From Oryza sativa Japonica Group (Eukaryota; Streptophyta; Magnoliopsida; Poales; Poaceae): a stretch of 64,000 nucleotides of DNA. This document shows, piece after piece, positions 9,804 to 23,200 of this stretch. Numbering within the stretch: position 1 is the stretch's first letter; each line of letters starts with the position of its first letter. Position numbers and translations under genes: made by a program. The stretch spans positions 31,081,001-31,145,000 of the forward strand of contig NC_089037.1 of assembly GCF_034140825.1 (NCBI RefSeq), in the 5' to 3' direction. Below the pieces are notes generated by a model. It ran no database searches. It was not told where the DNA came from and saw only the letters and a list, made by a program, of their open reading frames with translations.

Positions 9804-11960
9804 TCTGTGTCAGATCAAACATATCAAAAGACATGATTACTCCATTTTGAACAAAGAAAATATCTGACTTATAACTTCTTATTATTTCACTTCTTTTTTG
9901 GCTAATGATAAAAGAGTATATAGAACTACAGATAGCAAAGAACTCGTGAGAATAAAGATGTCTTGGATGACTTAAGAGTTTAAAATTTGAACAATACTGC
10001 AAAATTATCTCAAATACAACACAGAGAAGAACCAAAAGCAACCGAAAGTTCATCAATCTAAATTAAGGTATGACCAATTACTTGACTCCAACAAAGTCAT
10101 GTGCCTGGCTAGAACTCTGGAAGTCCGGATGCTGTTGTTGAAGGCAAAGAGACTAGTTACTAATTATATCATGGCAGTTGATCAATAAAAAAGCACCAGA
10201 AAAAGCAGCAAGAAAAGACTGGACATTCGTGTAATAAACTGTTTGCTACTCTCTCTTTTTTCTTCCTGATTTTTTGGATTTCAAGTAAATAAGTTGGTAT
10301 TTGGAATAATTCAAACGAAAAAAGGGCTCCTCTTCCCATGGATTTTTTTTTTTGCTTGTCCGAAACAGAGTTGTTGCAAATCAATTTCCGTTGTAATGCA
10401 GGTGACTGCTAGAATGACCGGACAATCAGTTTCAGTATAAAGGACTGGTAAGAAAGCAACAAGAAAGTCTGTACAAGTGGAATTACTTAAAAAACAATAT
10501 AGTTCTCAAACTATTCCACATAAATAAACAACCCCACACCAATCCTGATGGGGCCTGGGAGCATTATGTCAAGTGGAAGTTAATTTCCACTGCGCTGATG
10601 CAATGAAAAGGATGTAAAGCATTATAGCTCTAGCCTACCATTTTGTACACTGGTCAGCAAAAATACTGCTAGAACAAAGCAATGTACGCACCAAAATGTG
10701 TTGAATGACCAGCGAAATGGTCATGTCTACATATTGACTATTAATCGGTATTCATTTTGATGCACAGTATTCTACAGGGAATCCCCTATCAATGTAGTCA
10801 ACCTTATTGATCTAGAGTAGAATCCAAGAGTCTGTCCAATTAATACTCCTAGATTCCAAGAATCATTTAGTTCATGAAAGTGCAAGGCGAAAAAACGGGC
10901 AAAGGTTTGCCAGCATTCGTTAGCAAATCAATAATATTTATTTAGGTCACAATCAACCAATAAGGAGTCACCACCAAATACAGAATCCAGCTATTGCCGT
11001 CTCCACTCAAAACACTAAATACTAAATAAACTACACGCACTTGATGTGTCCATGATATGTGGGTGTACTGTTGTGATGTTACCGAATCACTCAAGCTCAA
11101 TAATCAAAAGAAACAAGCGGACCATGAATTGCATATGAATCTACGGCACGCCTAACCCGAAACCAAAAGTAAGTTCTTTAGCTTCTCTAACTAAAAAAGT
11201 GGCCAGAAAAAAAATCATGGCAAGCAAAGCTGTATCGAAACACAAACTGTAACCCATGGAAGAGAACAATATTTCCAGAATAAAAGGGAGTAAAGCGTGC
11301 CGTGCTCTCTCAGGAAGTGATAAAAGGATATCGCCGTTTATCTCAAGGAAGAACATCAACACTGTCACTCTACTTACACACCAGTGACAGACTGACAGTA
11401 CCAAGAGGGAAGAACTATCTATAAACTCCTAACCTAATCAATCAAGCAGAAGTGTTATTCTCACTTGCCACTGCTTTCTAGCACTAGTAATTTTCGCTTT
11501 CTTTCCCTAAAAAAAATATCCTTTCATTTGCCAAACTGAGAAGGACAGTAGCAGGCAAGCAGAGCTGTGGTCGTTTGTTCATGAAAGGCAAAACAAAAGA
11601 AACAAAAGATGAACAGATCGTGTGGGCAAACCAAGAACACACTGTAAAAAGCAAAAGTACGATTCTCTGATCTGCACTCTGAACTCAAGAAACCTTCCAG
11701 TCCAGACTCCACACACACGCACATCAACATCACATCTCACACTCAAGCAAGAACGAGAAACCAACCAGCACCGATCCACACACCATCATCAGCAGCAGCT
11801 CTACTTCCAACTCTGAGCATGGATTGGAAAGGATGCTTGGATGCTGCTTTACCTGCGAGGAGGAGGAGGAGGAGGAGGACGCCGACCCGGATGCAGTGGT
11901 TGGGGAGGATGAGGAGGAAGGAGGACACTTGGTATGATGTGAGGCGAGAGGCGTGGTGAT
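9804..11960 (-). other. Likely spliced 5' UTR of the CBSX3-like gene
   Basis: Inferred untranslated exons: a 50-base exon 10131-10082 (acceptor CAACAACAG, donor CAA|GTAATT), joined to the coding exon by the acceptor at 9805-9807, and a first exon ending at 11853 with a good donor (CTCGCAG|GTAAAG) and starting near 11960. The remainder is AT-rich intron. The middle exon carries an ATG at 10100-10098 whose frame overlaps the main start. No transcript data were available. Confidence 0.55.
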
Positions 11961-12708
11961 GAGCTCTAATTAAAGTGACACCTCCCCTCTCTGGCGCGGT
12001 GCGGTGAAGTCATGTGCCTCCGGTCTTATCCGCTCAGCCCCTGTCTGCTCTTTTTCTCAGAAGATTTCTTACTTCAATTTCAGTGCAGATTAGGGAGAAA
12101 AATCACGAGTTTTCAGCGAAAATCAAGGTGGATATGGACAAGTAGTCAAGTGGACTAGTACTCCAGTAGTGGTACTGTAGAGAGGGAAGGCATCCCAGTA
12201 ACAAAAATATAAACAAAAAAAATCTATTTTAAAACGAAGGGTGTAAGAATAACCGTGTTTTTACTGTTTGTAGTCTTATTGATGATGTGATTTTCACATG
12301 ACAAAGATTGAGAGTCTTAAATATATTGTTACTGGTCAAAATTTACCAAAGTTGTTGGCACGAATTTTAGAATGTCATCCTCTTGAAAAGAAGGCAGATA
12401 ATAGTAGTATTATCCAGCAAGTGAGCACACGAGCAGTCAACACAGACCACCATCTCGTACCATATGCACAGTTTTGAAACACAAGAAACATTCCAGCGTG
12501 CGGGCCTCACGTTTCAGGCAATATACTTCACAACTTCTCACGTAGGCACAGCCCGAGCAGATCACCGACCACCCTCGCTAAGCTCGTGCACAGTAGAAAA
12601 AGAAACTCAAATCGATTCGCCGATGCCGCACGTACGTACACACAAACCGAGCTGCTAGCACGAGGGTAAAATAAATCAATCTAAAATATACTCCTATCTT
12701 ATGACATA

Positions 12709-12964
12709 CTCCCCCTAATCATTAAGAAAATCGTTTAGGACAATGCTTAAGTAAACTTTAGGAATATAAATAATGAATAACTCTCAAATTGTTGAGTTTA
12801 AAAATATAAAAATTATATGAATAGATTTGTCTTGAAAAATGCTTTCATAAAAATATACATATATCACTTTTCAATAAATATTTTTATAGAAACAAGAAGT
12901 CAAAATTGTGTTTTGAAGACCGTGTCGTTATCCAAAACGACTTTCTTTACGAGTACGGAGTGAG
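12709..12964. mobile_element. Degenerate Stowaway-type MITE
   Basis: Flanked by TA at both ends. The left terminus CTCCCCCTAATCATTAAGAA and the reverse complement of the right end, CTCACTCCGTACTCGTAAAG, align with several mismatches and continue into a matching AAATCGTTT/AAGTCGTTT segment. About 256 bp, old by its divergence. Confidence 0.65.
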
Positions 12965-13163
12965 TAGCATAGTAAAACGAATGTAAAGTTTCATCATATT
13001 TTAAATTATTTTACTCCTACTTTGAAACGAAGAAAGTACCAGGGGTGCACCTATAATACCAGTACTGGTGATAACAATAATTGCAATGACAAAATTGGAC
13101 CGAGCTGCTAGTACTACTACTCTACTAGCAACGACAATAATTGCAATGGAGCAACGACAATTA

Positions 13164-13380
13164 GGGTCTATCTGGTACAGCTCTAACTCTTAAATTTAAC
13201 TCCAGAAGTTAAGTCTGGAGTGGAGTTGTGGAGCTGCCTAAACCCAGCTCTACAACTTAGTACATTTTGTGAGAGAGCTCCACCAACTCCACTCCCAGTT
13301 TTAGTGAAGCTGAAACTGTTTGGCTGAACTCCAGCTCCAAAAAAGGTGGAGCTAGAGCTGGAGCTGTGCCAATCAAGCCT
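13164..13380. mobile_element. Tourist-like MITE
   Basis: A 217-bp element with TTA on both sides (13161-13163 and 13381-13383). The left end GGGTCTATCTGGTACAGCTC pairs with the inverted right end AGGCTTGATTGGCACAGCTC. The TTA duplication and GGGTCT-type terminus point to PIF/Harbinger (Tourist-like). The interior repeats GGAGCT/AGCTCC words. Confidence 0.75.
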
Positions 13381-13751
13381 TTATAGAGAGGAAGCAAAGA
13401 AACAGCAAAGCAATTTGCTGATGAGTTATATCTAAAAACGAAAGCAATGGTGCTGATGCGGCGGCGAGCGGTCGGTGTCACGGCCGCACGTAAACAAAAG
13501 AGGCGTCGCCGTCGCGGTGCGCCGTTGGCCTCTGGCCCGGCCGGCCGGCGAACGGGAGGAGGGAACAGGTGGACCGATCACCCGAGTCCTGGACGCCGAC
13601 GTTTTAACCGAGCTTCGAAATGCGGGATTTGCTCCGGTGTTTTCTCGGTGAAATCTCTCCATGATTGAGGCTGACGCTGTTGGTGTTGGGTGGAATGGGG
13701 GGAAATATCTCGTCGAATTGCGGGAGTGGCGAGCCGGTGGTGTAGTGTTTA

Positions 13752-13996
13752 GAGCAGGTACAGTAGTAAACATATAAGTTAGCTGTAAACATATTTTAAG
13801 AAGGTAAATAAAGAGAGAGAAGAGCAACGGACTACATATTTGTAGCCAGCTGTAGTATGGACTCTAAGACCCACTGTGTGTATGATAAGTGATACCAGGT
13901 ATTAATAGTATAATATGTAACTATTATATGAATGAGCTATTAAATTGGCTAATGATAAATTAGAGCCAGTAGTTGGCTATACTATTAAACTTGCTT
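13752..13996. mobile_element. MITE copy 1 of an adjacent pair (TTA target)
   Basis: A 245-bp element: left end GAGCAGGTACAGTAGT; the inverted right end is AAGCAAGTTTAATAGT. It lies between TTA at 13749-13751 and TTA at 13997-13999, the latter shared with the next copy. Tourist-like superfamily by the target site. Confidence 0.8.
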
Positions 13997-13999
13997 TTA

Positions 14000-14243
14000 G
14001 AGAAGGTGCAGTAGCATGCTGTAAGCCAGCTATAAACATATTTTAAAAAGATAAAGAAAGAGAGAGAATAGTAGCGGGCTACATATTTGTAGCCAGCTAC
14101 AGTACGGACTCTAAGACATAATGTGTGTATGACAGGTAGGACCAGGTATTAATAGTATAATAATTGATTATTATACGAATTGGCTATTACATTGGTTATA
14201 AATGATTTGGAGCTAGTAATTGGCTACAGTATTGAACTTGCTC
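14000..14243. mobile_element. MITE copy 2 of an adjacent pair (TTA target)
   Basis: A 244-bp element in the same orientation and family as the copy ending at 13996 (roughly 80-85% alike by eye). It begins GAGAAGGTGCAGTAGC, its inverted right end is GAGCAAGTTCAATACTGTAG, and it is followed by TTA at 14244-14246. Confidence 0.8.
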
Positions 14244-14811
14244 TTAGCTAGCTGTGGATGGGTCCATGCCGGCCGTGGTCCCGCGGATTCATTACGATTC
14301 CTGCATCTTTTGTGCTCGACACTGGTCAAGTTGGGGGTTGGATCACTGCCCACTAAGTGCTTTAGGATTAGTTCACCTTTTCTATTTGGTGGCGGCCCGA
14401 TCACTGTCACATGTCTCACTGTGACACTGCGTACTCTAGAATTTTTTTTAAAAAAAGAATACTATTTTAGTGAAAATTGTAAAAATATAGGTCGATAAGA
14501 TGAAATCACAAATTTAGCATCTTATCAATTAAATCAAAGTTTAGAAAAAAAAATACAGACATGCCAATTCATCGAAAAGATTAGAAAAAAAAAGCAATAC
14601 ATATTTTGGGATGCGCTCAAACATTGGTCCCGCGCGATGGACACCCATCCCTCTTGGCTGTACGAGGCTAGGACGCGTGCATGCGGCACACGTACGCTAC
14701 CTCATCGTAGGCCTTTAGATGCAGCGGAACGCGGCATGCAGCACGCTTCGGCGGAATCAAACGGGACGGGATGCAGAGACATTCTTGGTGCGAATTTGGG
14801 TCTTCGGCTGT

Positions 14812-14935
14812 ATTTAGATCTAAACTTCTAACTTTTTTCATCACATCAATATGTTATACATATATAATTTTTCAATTTTTCAGTTATATCATACTAATTT
14901 TAACCCAAACTTTCAACTTTGGAGGGAAGTAAACG
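14812..14935. mobile_element. Tourist-like MITE remnant
   Basis: It shares the TTTAGATCTAAACTTCTAAC and TTTCATCACATCAA words, and the right-hand AACCCAAACTTTCAACTTT, with the better-preserved elements at 43178 and 49066. The ends are worn, so limits are approximate. Confidence 0.5.
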
Positions 14936-15726
14936 GCTCATTCTCTCATGATAACCATAGACTTCAACGGATGGATACGGTGACACCGGCGCCGATTGCG
15001 ATTCGCGCCGCCCCCAGCAATTTTGTCATCGACATGTCAGAGAGTTTTAGGTCCTTGCTAGCTGAACCCCGAGCAAATCGCACAACTGGAAGACATTTGG
15101 AAATAATATCATTTTGTATTAATTTTTCAGGAAATGTCATTCAATATAGTATTGACATATTTTTTTAAAAAAACTAAATTTTACAGTAAAAATAATGTAA
15201 TTTCTTAAAAAAAATTAAAAATGATATCGGTACGTTTGAAAATTTTCCGTCAAAAAAACCTGACCTAGAATTATGATGAGATATTATTTAGTACAACGAA
15301 TATAAACATAATAATTATGTCCATATTTATTATACTATATTATTTCTTATCCTAATTCTAAGTCGGGTTTTAATGTGACGGAGGAAAAGTACTCATGTGT
15401 GGCACAACCACACAGCAATTTGCACAGCTCACGTGGCGCAACCCACGCTGCTGCCAGTCATCCACTCGTCCGCACACAGCAGGAGAAATACCGCAGCGGT
15501 ACATCCATCAGCAAATTGAAACTTGAGAGGCATCAAACCCTATCAACAGAACTCAATCAATCAGATCAGAGTACAAAAAAATTATTTGTGAGTATATGTA
15601 TTCTTAGCAACTTAAAAGGAAATGTTGTAAAATAAACTATGATAAAAAAAAGAAATCAAATTCAAAGGTTGTAAAATTTAATTTCAGCGCATAAGCGAAT
15701 CAATGAGAATCTATAATGTGAAGGCT

Positions 15727-15820
15727 TAATTATCTACCTACCATTACATCATCTTTTAATCTTTAGCGGAGTTAAGGATTAATTTATCTACCTACCATTT
15801 CATCATCTTTTATTCTTTTT
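15727..15820. repeat. Imperfect direct repeat
   Basis: TTATCTACCTACCATTWCAT followed by CATCTTTTAWTCTTT occurs at about 15727-15766 and 15780-15820, with a short spacer. Probably a local duplication; no function evident. Confidence 0.65.
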
Positions 15821-16326
15821 GGTGGGTTGCCTTACCGAACAAAAAGGAACAAATTCCTTTGTCAGCAATAATTAGCAGGCGTGAAGCAGCCCACAGAAAA
15901 TGGTTACGATGCACAAGCTGCTGGCAAAAGCCGTTCGCCCAGCACACAGAAAAGAAAACCAAATACTGTACGGATGAACTGACCGGCTTATCAATAAACA
16001 CATATCAAAAGGACGGCGACATCTTCCTTGTCCGTTCTTCAACAACCCGGTCCCGCATTTGATCCGACCTCATCTTCTGCAGCACGGCCATTTCCCATTT
16101 CTATGGTTCAATGTATCATCACTTTTAAATATAAATGAAGAATGGATGAGCCACTGGATTTAATTGGATGATTGGACCCTCCTAATTTTTAGATTTTGCC
16201 GAGGAGATAATCACTTTATTTTACTCTATCCGGTTACTGTATTGTAGGACGAAAGGATGAAGATCCGGTTACAGTATTTTGGAAGGGAGAGATGAAGAGA
16301 GTATGTTCTTGCGTTTCAGCAAACTA

Positions 16327-16441
16327 CTCACTCCGTCTCATAATATAAGTGATTCTGGTGGGATGTAACACATACTAGTACTACGAATCTAAACAGGGAG
16401 TGTCACATCCTAACAAAATTCATATCATAGGATGGAGGGAG
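16327..16441. mobile_element. Stowaway MITE
   Basis: A 115-bp element between TA dinucleotides (16325-16326 and 16442-16443). It starts CTCACTCCGTCTCATAATAT and ends ATAGGATGGAGGGAG, the usual Stowaway terminal inverted repeat. Confidence 0.85.
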
Positions 16442-16519
16442 TAGCATATAATGTAAAAAAAAAAACTAGCATATACTCAGCAAAGTAAGGATAGTAGATG
16501 GCAGCCATCATAGTACATA

Positions 16520-16895
16520 CTTTATCCGTTTCATATTATAAGACTTTCATATTGCCCATATTCATATACTCTCTCATTCCAAAATTCTGAGACCTATTTT
16601 ATTATTTGGTTTTCCAAAAGTCTAAGTCCTATTTATAGCCATTATATGCTAAATTAAATTGTTGATAGAAACCCAAGAAACCATTTTAATACTTATTGGT
16701 TACATGTTCATTGGTTTTATCATTGGTAAATGAATTAATTGCTTCTTATCTTGCTGTAAAAAGAAATATGACTCAGATTTTTGGAAGGAGGGAGTATATG
16801 TTAATGAATTTAGACATATATATGTGCCTAGATTCATTAACATCTATATGAATATGTGCAATGCTAGAAAGTCTTATAACCTGAAACGTAGGTAG
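16520..16895. mobile_element. Outer Stowaway MITE, interrupted by another
   Basis: It starts CTTTATCCGTTTCATATTAT after TA and ends TATAACCTGAAACGTAGGTAG before TA. The two halves pair over AAGACTTTC/GAAAGTCTT. The element is split at 16567 by a second Stowaway; without the insert it would be about 148 bp. Confidence 0.8.
16569..16794. mobile_element. Inner Stowaway MITE nested in the outer one
   Basis: A 226-bp element between TA at 16567-16568 and TA at 16795-16796. The left terminus CTCTCTCATTCCAAAATTCT pairs with the inverted right end CTCCCTCCTTCCAAAAATCT. It lies wholly inside the 16520-16895 element, so it inserted later. Confidence 0.85.
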
Positions 16896-17244
16896 TAGTA
16901 TATTGTTTTCTCCAATAATACTCATTGTTTTCTCCGGGATTTTCTGATGTGCTAAAATCACAGGAACAGAGAGTAAACATAAAGAACTTGTGAGCTTTAA
17001 ATGCCAAACTATTTTGATGCAACACACATATCGATTTACTTTAGTTACAATACATCATTGCGGCCATGGCACACCAAAATTTTGCAATATAGTTGCCACA
17101 ATTTTTCCCCCAAGACATTGGGTAAGTTGCACCTTTCCTCAAACAAATCGCAGTTACATTTGGGGTGTAAGTATTATGTCTGGAAAAGAATTCGACAAGA
17201 TGTCCCCTGCGCGCGATCAAAACACCTGGACCAGATGGAATATA

Positions 17245-20200
17245 TCATCTTCTAGAAAATCTGGCTCGTCTTCGAGTAGCAAGTGAAGCTCCACTCTCCA
17301 TATACCCACTTGTTCTTTTATCATCTTCGTCTTCACTAGACTCATCGGATCTCCACCTTGACACACCTTTCCCAGGTGGTGCTTCATCAACTGAAGATTT
17401 CTTACCAAAGCTGCACATGATATAAAAGATCACGGTACATTATTGTGTAACAATTTGATTTAAAAAACACTATTGTGTAGTGATAACATTCCATTTACCA
17501 TAGCATCACATTTGTGGTTCAGGCAACCGCCAGTTAAGGGGCTGCTGGGGCAAATATCCAATACTCCAAAATCACTGGGGGAAAAGAACTAAAACCTAAC
17601 CTTTATTAGGGAATCTATGAATGATCTAGGTGTACTCTGGCCAAGTTCTTGACTCTCAAACAAGTATAGCTTATAAGTGTTTGGTTCCCTACAAAATATC
17701 GATGTATCCAGCTTCCTTGTGATTGTCTTGGAAAACAGTGGACTAGCAGGTATCACAAATGGGAGAGAACCAATACAGACCAGGGACCATAATCCCGTTG
17801 GGAACCAGACATTACGGTCGGTTCCAGATAGTCTAACCAGCTAGCTATTTTTAAAAAAAAATCAAATGAAAACAATGAACAGTAAAACCTGGCGTTCTTA
17901 GTGCCTATTTCCAAATCTATGAAGCATTTCTGCACTGGAAAAAAAATGGTTCACAGTAGGAACCACCCATGGGCCATAACTTTTCAACAAGGGTATATAC
18001 CATAGACCACTCATTAGTACCAGTCAATAGAAGCCGTTCATCTATAGACCTTTGATTCTACATCATACTATATCTCATGAGCTACAGCGTCAGCTACCAA
18101 CAGGTAGACATCAGAATTAAAGTACGAAATAGATTGTCAAGGTACAGAATCATGATTACCTGAGAACATTCTCTTTAGGAGGTACTTTTGTTTTCTGGAT
18201 GTGAACCTCATGAAAACCAGCATTATCGGATATCTTTGAGTGACCATTTTGACCAGCACCTGTGCCACTTAAGATGAAAGGTTTCTCAGCACGTGAACCG
18301 AAGTCAAACTCCCCCTTTCCGACAGAATCTTTTACTTGAAAAGGAGTGGTTTTGTTAACCTCAGTCTTCAACAAACTTGATCGGTACTCCTTCATAGGTG
18401 TATCAACAGAACCCATGTTGAAATACATAGGGAGTGAATCATAACCAGCAGGTCTAGTTCCCTTTTTTAAACCAGACTCTCCTTTCGTAAAACTGAGTTC
18501 TTTAGTCCCCTTTAAATATGGACCTTCACCATTCTGTCCCATGGAGGGGAATAGACCCCCTGCAGTTGATCTCACATTGGATATAGGTGAACTCAGGGGA
18601 ACTGGTCTGCATTGGAGGATAGATGGAACCTTTCTGCCAAACTCTGAACGGGCACTGCTGTTAAGGCCAACAGAATCATTCAACACATTGATATTTCTTG
18701 ATTGGAGAGGGCTTGACTTCTTCTGAGGAATAGGGGTGGCCGATAAGCTAAATGCAATGACAGGATTTGGTGATTTGACTATGTGATTAGCTGGAGAAGA
18801 GTTTTGCATAGTTTGTACAGCAAATTGGTTTCTCTCTGCACTGCCAATGGTTCTCATATCCTCCCTCTCAGCCTCAGGAAGCATCTCAATGCATTTAGTC
18901 TGCATATACAAGAAAAAAATATTGAAGTGTTGCATATTAGCATATGCATATCAGAAACAATATGCAGACAAGCAATAGAGCAGATTATATGTTTGAAAAA
19001 TTATTAGGCTTCTTCCATTGATCCAGAATAAAGTGTATAGTACAGTAGTTACAGTATATCACGTATGGATATACATTTTATGGCATGGTAGAATCACTAG
19101 AATTATGAAGAGCCCCCCAGCAACTCATGCGGCATGACTACCAGAATAATAAGAATTTAAATAGGCACGTCAAAAGAATCAAAGTGTAAAAGCTAAGCAC
19201 TTACAACCAAACTTTGTCTCCACTGAGCAATTGTTCTGATTTTGGATGCTTTTTCTTCACTAGCAGTTTCCAATGCATTCTGCTCAAAGCTTTGAAGACT
19301 ACGATCGACCTCATATGCTTCCAAATACCGATAACGCTAACAGAAGAAGCAGAAAAAAAATATCCTCAGTTTCACCTTCTGAAGGTTCCTTGCTATAATA
19401 AGGTAGAAAATTGTGCATATCTTAGCAGTTTGTGGCTGTTATTTAGATTGATGGTATCACCTTGTAGTAATATAATCTTGTTACACTACAAAAATTAGAA
19501 CGCCGTGCATAAATTTGATGTACAGAAGTTGGGTGATATGCAACAATGTTAACTGATTATAGACCCTTCAAACACCCTTGATCAATCTTCTGCTATATCT
19601 ATCATTCAGTTACACAGAGTGTTTCTGAATGTAGGAACTCATTAGCATCATTTTTTCTATCTTGAGCCTGAGTATGCCAATAGTAAACATAAACTACTTC
19701 ATATACAAGAAAAAGAGCTGCCACTGCAGCAGATGCTATGATTTAACACTTTGAATTCGAACTACTTTTATCATACCTTCAATGTACCTAGCACTCAAAA
19801 TGAAGGTAAATAGTTGGTAAATATATGAGCAATGACTTAGATGAAAATTTTCTATTTGTACTCCAATTTATGCAGGTTGCACGCACATGAGTAACTCCTG
19901 TAATGGAACTCTATCTCTCTCTCTCTGTGGTGGTGGTAGGGTGGGTGGGTTTTTTACCTGGAGGTAGAAAACAACAAGTAGACTACCACATGGCTCCATG
20001 GGCATTTCACGAGCACAGTCAAGGAGCGACTTATGAAGATGTTTCCCTTCCTCAGAATCCCAAGGCAGATCAATCATTCTATCAACAAAGTTCCTCTCGA
20101 TGCAGATATTACAAAACTCGGTCATCATGACCTCAACATGGTACATCCAAGAGCTTTTGTAACTGTTAGCATCTTCAACATGTGACATATCTGCAGACCT

Positions 20201-23200
20201 TTGCTCTTTTACCTTAGAGCAGTAGCTCCTGTGGTACATAAATGCTTCTGTTAGATGGCCATACTCAATTCTTACACGGACTGCAGTCACTGCCTCACTA
20301 AGAGATTCTGTGTCATCTTTCTCGATGTTAGCAGCAGAAGAGAAGGTATCACGCCCTGTGCACTTTAGCACAACCAGTGCCACATCAGGTTTATGACGCT
20401 CCAGAAGAACTTGTGCTATCTTCGGATGTGTTTCCTTGCAAGAAATCTTGGGAAGTAGAGAGCATGCCTCCTGCACAGAGTAGAGTGCATGAAAATAAAA
20501 AATGATTAGACTTCAAGAAATCTTAGGTGAACAAGCAAGTCTTTAGTTAGAACCACAAATAAGACTCAAGCTCTGATGCCAGGGTGCTAACATGAACAGC
20601 AAAAGGGAGAGCTCATTAAATTTTAAAGAACAGAAGATACTTATACAGCATGTAACAGAAACTGACATTTCAAATGTGGAGTCAAGTGACATGTGAGACC
20701 CAAAAGAACAGGTGGGAAACAACACATCACAATGCTCTTAGCGCACCTTAAGCACAGTAAAATTAACTAACAATCCTCACATGCATCCATCTGGGTTATA
20801 TTAGTCATTACAATAATACTTAGCACCAAAGTTCATGCTATTTGGTAGGAGTAGATTAGATTCCAAAGAATAAAACCATGACCATACAAAAGGCAAAATC
20901 CTTATAGAAGTCCCAAAGCATGCAGAAACAGGACAGAAACAACAAATGAACAAATGCCATGGTAGATTCCAACATATCCCTATAATATACAACAACAACT
21001 AGAAACCTATCAGTATCAGCTGTCAGTTCCACTACTGGCAAGCAGTTCTTCAGTTGCTCATTCCACTAAATACATTTATCTCATCACACAGATACATGTA
21101 ATAATTATATTATTTTACTTCATATCTAATAGTCTACACAGAACAACCATCCCAAGAATGTTTTTTCCTTAGAAAGGGCCAAAAAAAAATCAAAACTTGC
21201 ATCAACGCAACATCATATGACCATGGAAAGCCAACACGCTTAAAGGCTTAAATGATATGTTGATCACACAAATATGTCAAGTTTTCACAAGCATGATGTG
21301 GAAGCTGGGTGAAAAGAACATCTATTATCAATCATATATTTGCATACATCAGTAGTAAAATATAGGTAGAAGCAGCTACCTCCAAAGCATGTGAAGAATG
21401 GTCATCCAAAAGACAAAATACCAGACATTCAAGCAATGTTCTTCTAGAAATCCCAAAGGTGGCAGCAAAATCATCCACAAGATACCTCCATTCTGAATCT
21501 GGTCTAGTCCAGTGTCGATCAAATAGATAATACAAGAACTATAAAAATGTCAAGGACATACGGAGGAAATAACATGTTTGTGAGGAACCATGAAAATATT
21601 TTTGTTCATTATTAGATAGCAGGGCCAAAGGATACAATCGCTTGCTTTGCAATCACCATATCAGATGATCCATGCAGGAAGAGTACATCAACTGCCTCTC
21701 GCAAGTCCTTAAATGGGTATTTATCAACACTGAACTGATCAATTGTGGAACAGAACATAGATGATGACTGTTCACTCTGCAAACAGACAATTTCCACTCC
21801 TTCCTCGCTACCACTATTGCTTTCTTGAATCCCAAGGTTCTGTAGTGCCTGCTCAATGAAAAGTATCCCCTGGTTGGCTTCATTGTACGCAGATGATTTA
21901 TCAGAGAATTCAGGCCATTTCCGTTCTTTTGCATCTGCCTTTCTTTTAATCACATCAGAACTCCAAGATGCTAAGTTAGTGTGCCTTGAGGGTATGTCCT
22001 CAAGAAATTTATGCCTGATGCACCACATCATGGCCTCCAAATGCTGTAAAAAAAAGCTCCAAAATGGACACTTCATTCAGACATAATGACAGTAAGAAAC
22101 ATCTGGCTACTTCTCTTTTCATGCATTCAGTGATAAACAAATGGTAGGGATATACATAAAAAATATATACGAAGCATTTCAACATTGATTTTCTCATTTT
22201 CTTGAGAAATTGTCCCATGTCCTAGTCCCTAGACCTAGTATAGCATCGCGATGGAAGAGAAAAGCAGTGCACAGACATCTTATCACCTACTGGAGAGATA
22301 TATTCAGTTTCGGAGAAGTAGTGCACAGACATTTAACTAAAATAACGATGTTTCTTCCACCTTTGACACTGGGAGCTATAGTTTTACCACTAGAAACTAA
22401 TCAAACAGAACTAAATCATATATGATACTTCTCCATCGTTTTGTTCAGTAAATACTGAACCACCCAGAGCGATTAGTAGTGCTCCACCACCATGACTGTG
22501 AATATTCCAATATGAACTCTTAAGTGACCTAAGTAGCTCTAGCTTCTTGGCAAAACAACACTAGTAGAACCATTCCATGAAATATCATAATGCATGGGCA
22601 CCCATTGTGCTGCCTAGAGTAGTTTATTCTATTAGCTTGATCATTGTGGCAGTGAAAAATTTATAGCAGAAGTGGAGTTAAGACAAAACCTGTTTCGCCT
22701 TCAGCGTGCTTTCCATAAGTTGATGAAGGTCATTAACATGAGCTGAAACTGCTTCACTAAAAGATGTGATCATAACTTCAACAACACTGGAAATTCCTGC
22801 CAACTGCACAGCAAACTTCTGCAGTTGGGATAACTTAGACATCATCATCTCTAATCCAGATCTATCTAAACTATGGTTAAGGTATTATTTAGCACTATAT
22901 TAAGGGACGAAATGCTAACAAAAATGCAGTAAATTACAGAAAAATACATGTTCAATGGTCGTAGCTGCAAAAGGGCAAATGTTTGCTGGCTAGGGGACCT
23001 AACCCTCTGCTTTGTGCTCATGTGGTTTCAGAAAACCCAACCCTAAACACATCTATCCTCCTGTGAGTTTGAGGTCAAGCTCCACTCTGGTTGAGCCACC
23101 ACCATGTGATACACCAATAATGAGCCCGCTATAGCAGCAATTTCCAGCCCGATGCTATTAAGCTGAGATTCCGTTAAGGTGTTTTTTTTTGTGAAACTTG

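Larger units (their letters stand above)
11961..17244. other. MITE-rich intergenic region
   Basis: Covers the probable CBSX3-like promoter (GC-rich to about 12100) and a gene desert filled with small DNA transposons, listed separately. A GC-rich island at 13440-13660 has an open frame on each strand but no recognised domain. No host gene is supported. Confidence 0.55.

Noticed and set aside
13432-13827. GC-rich island with open frames on both strands
   Set aside because: No domain, no splice partner and neighbouring MITEs; could be an old gene scrap but nothing supports it.
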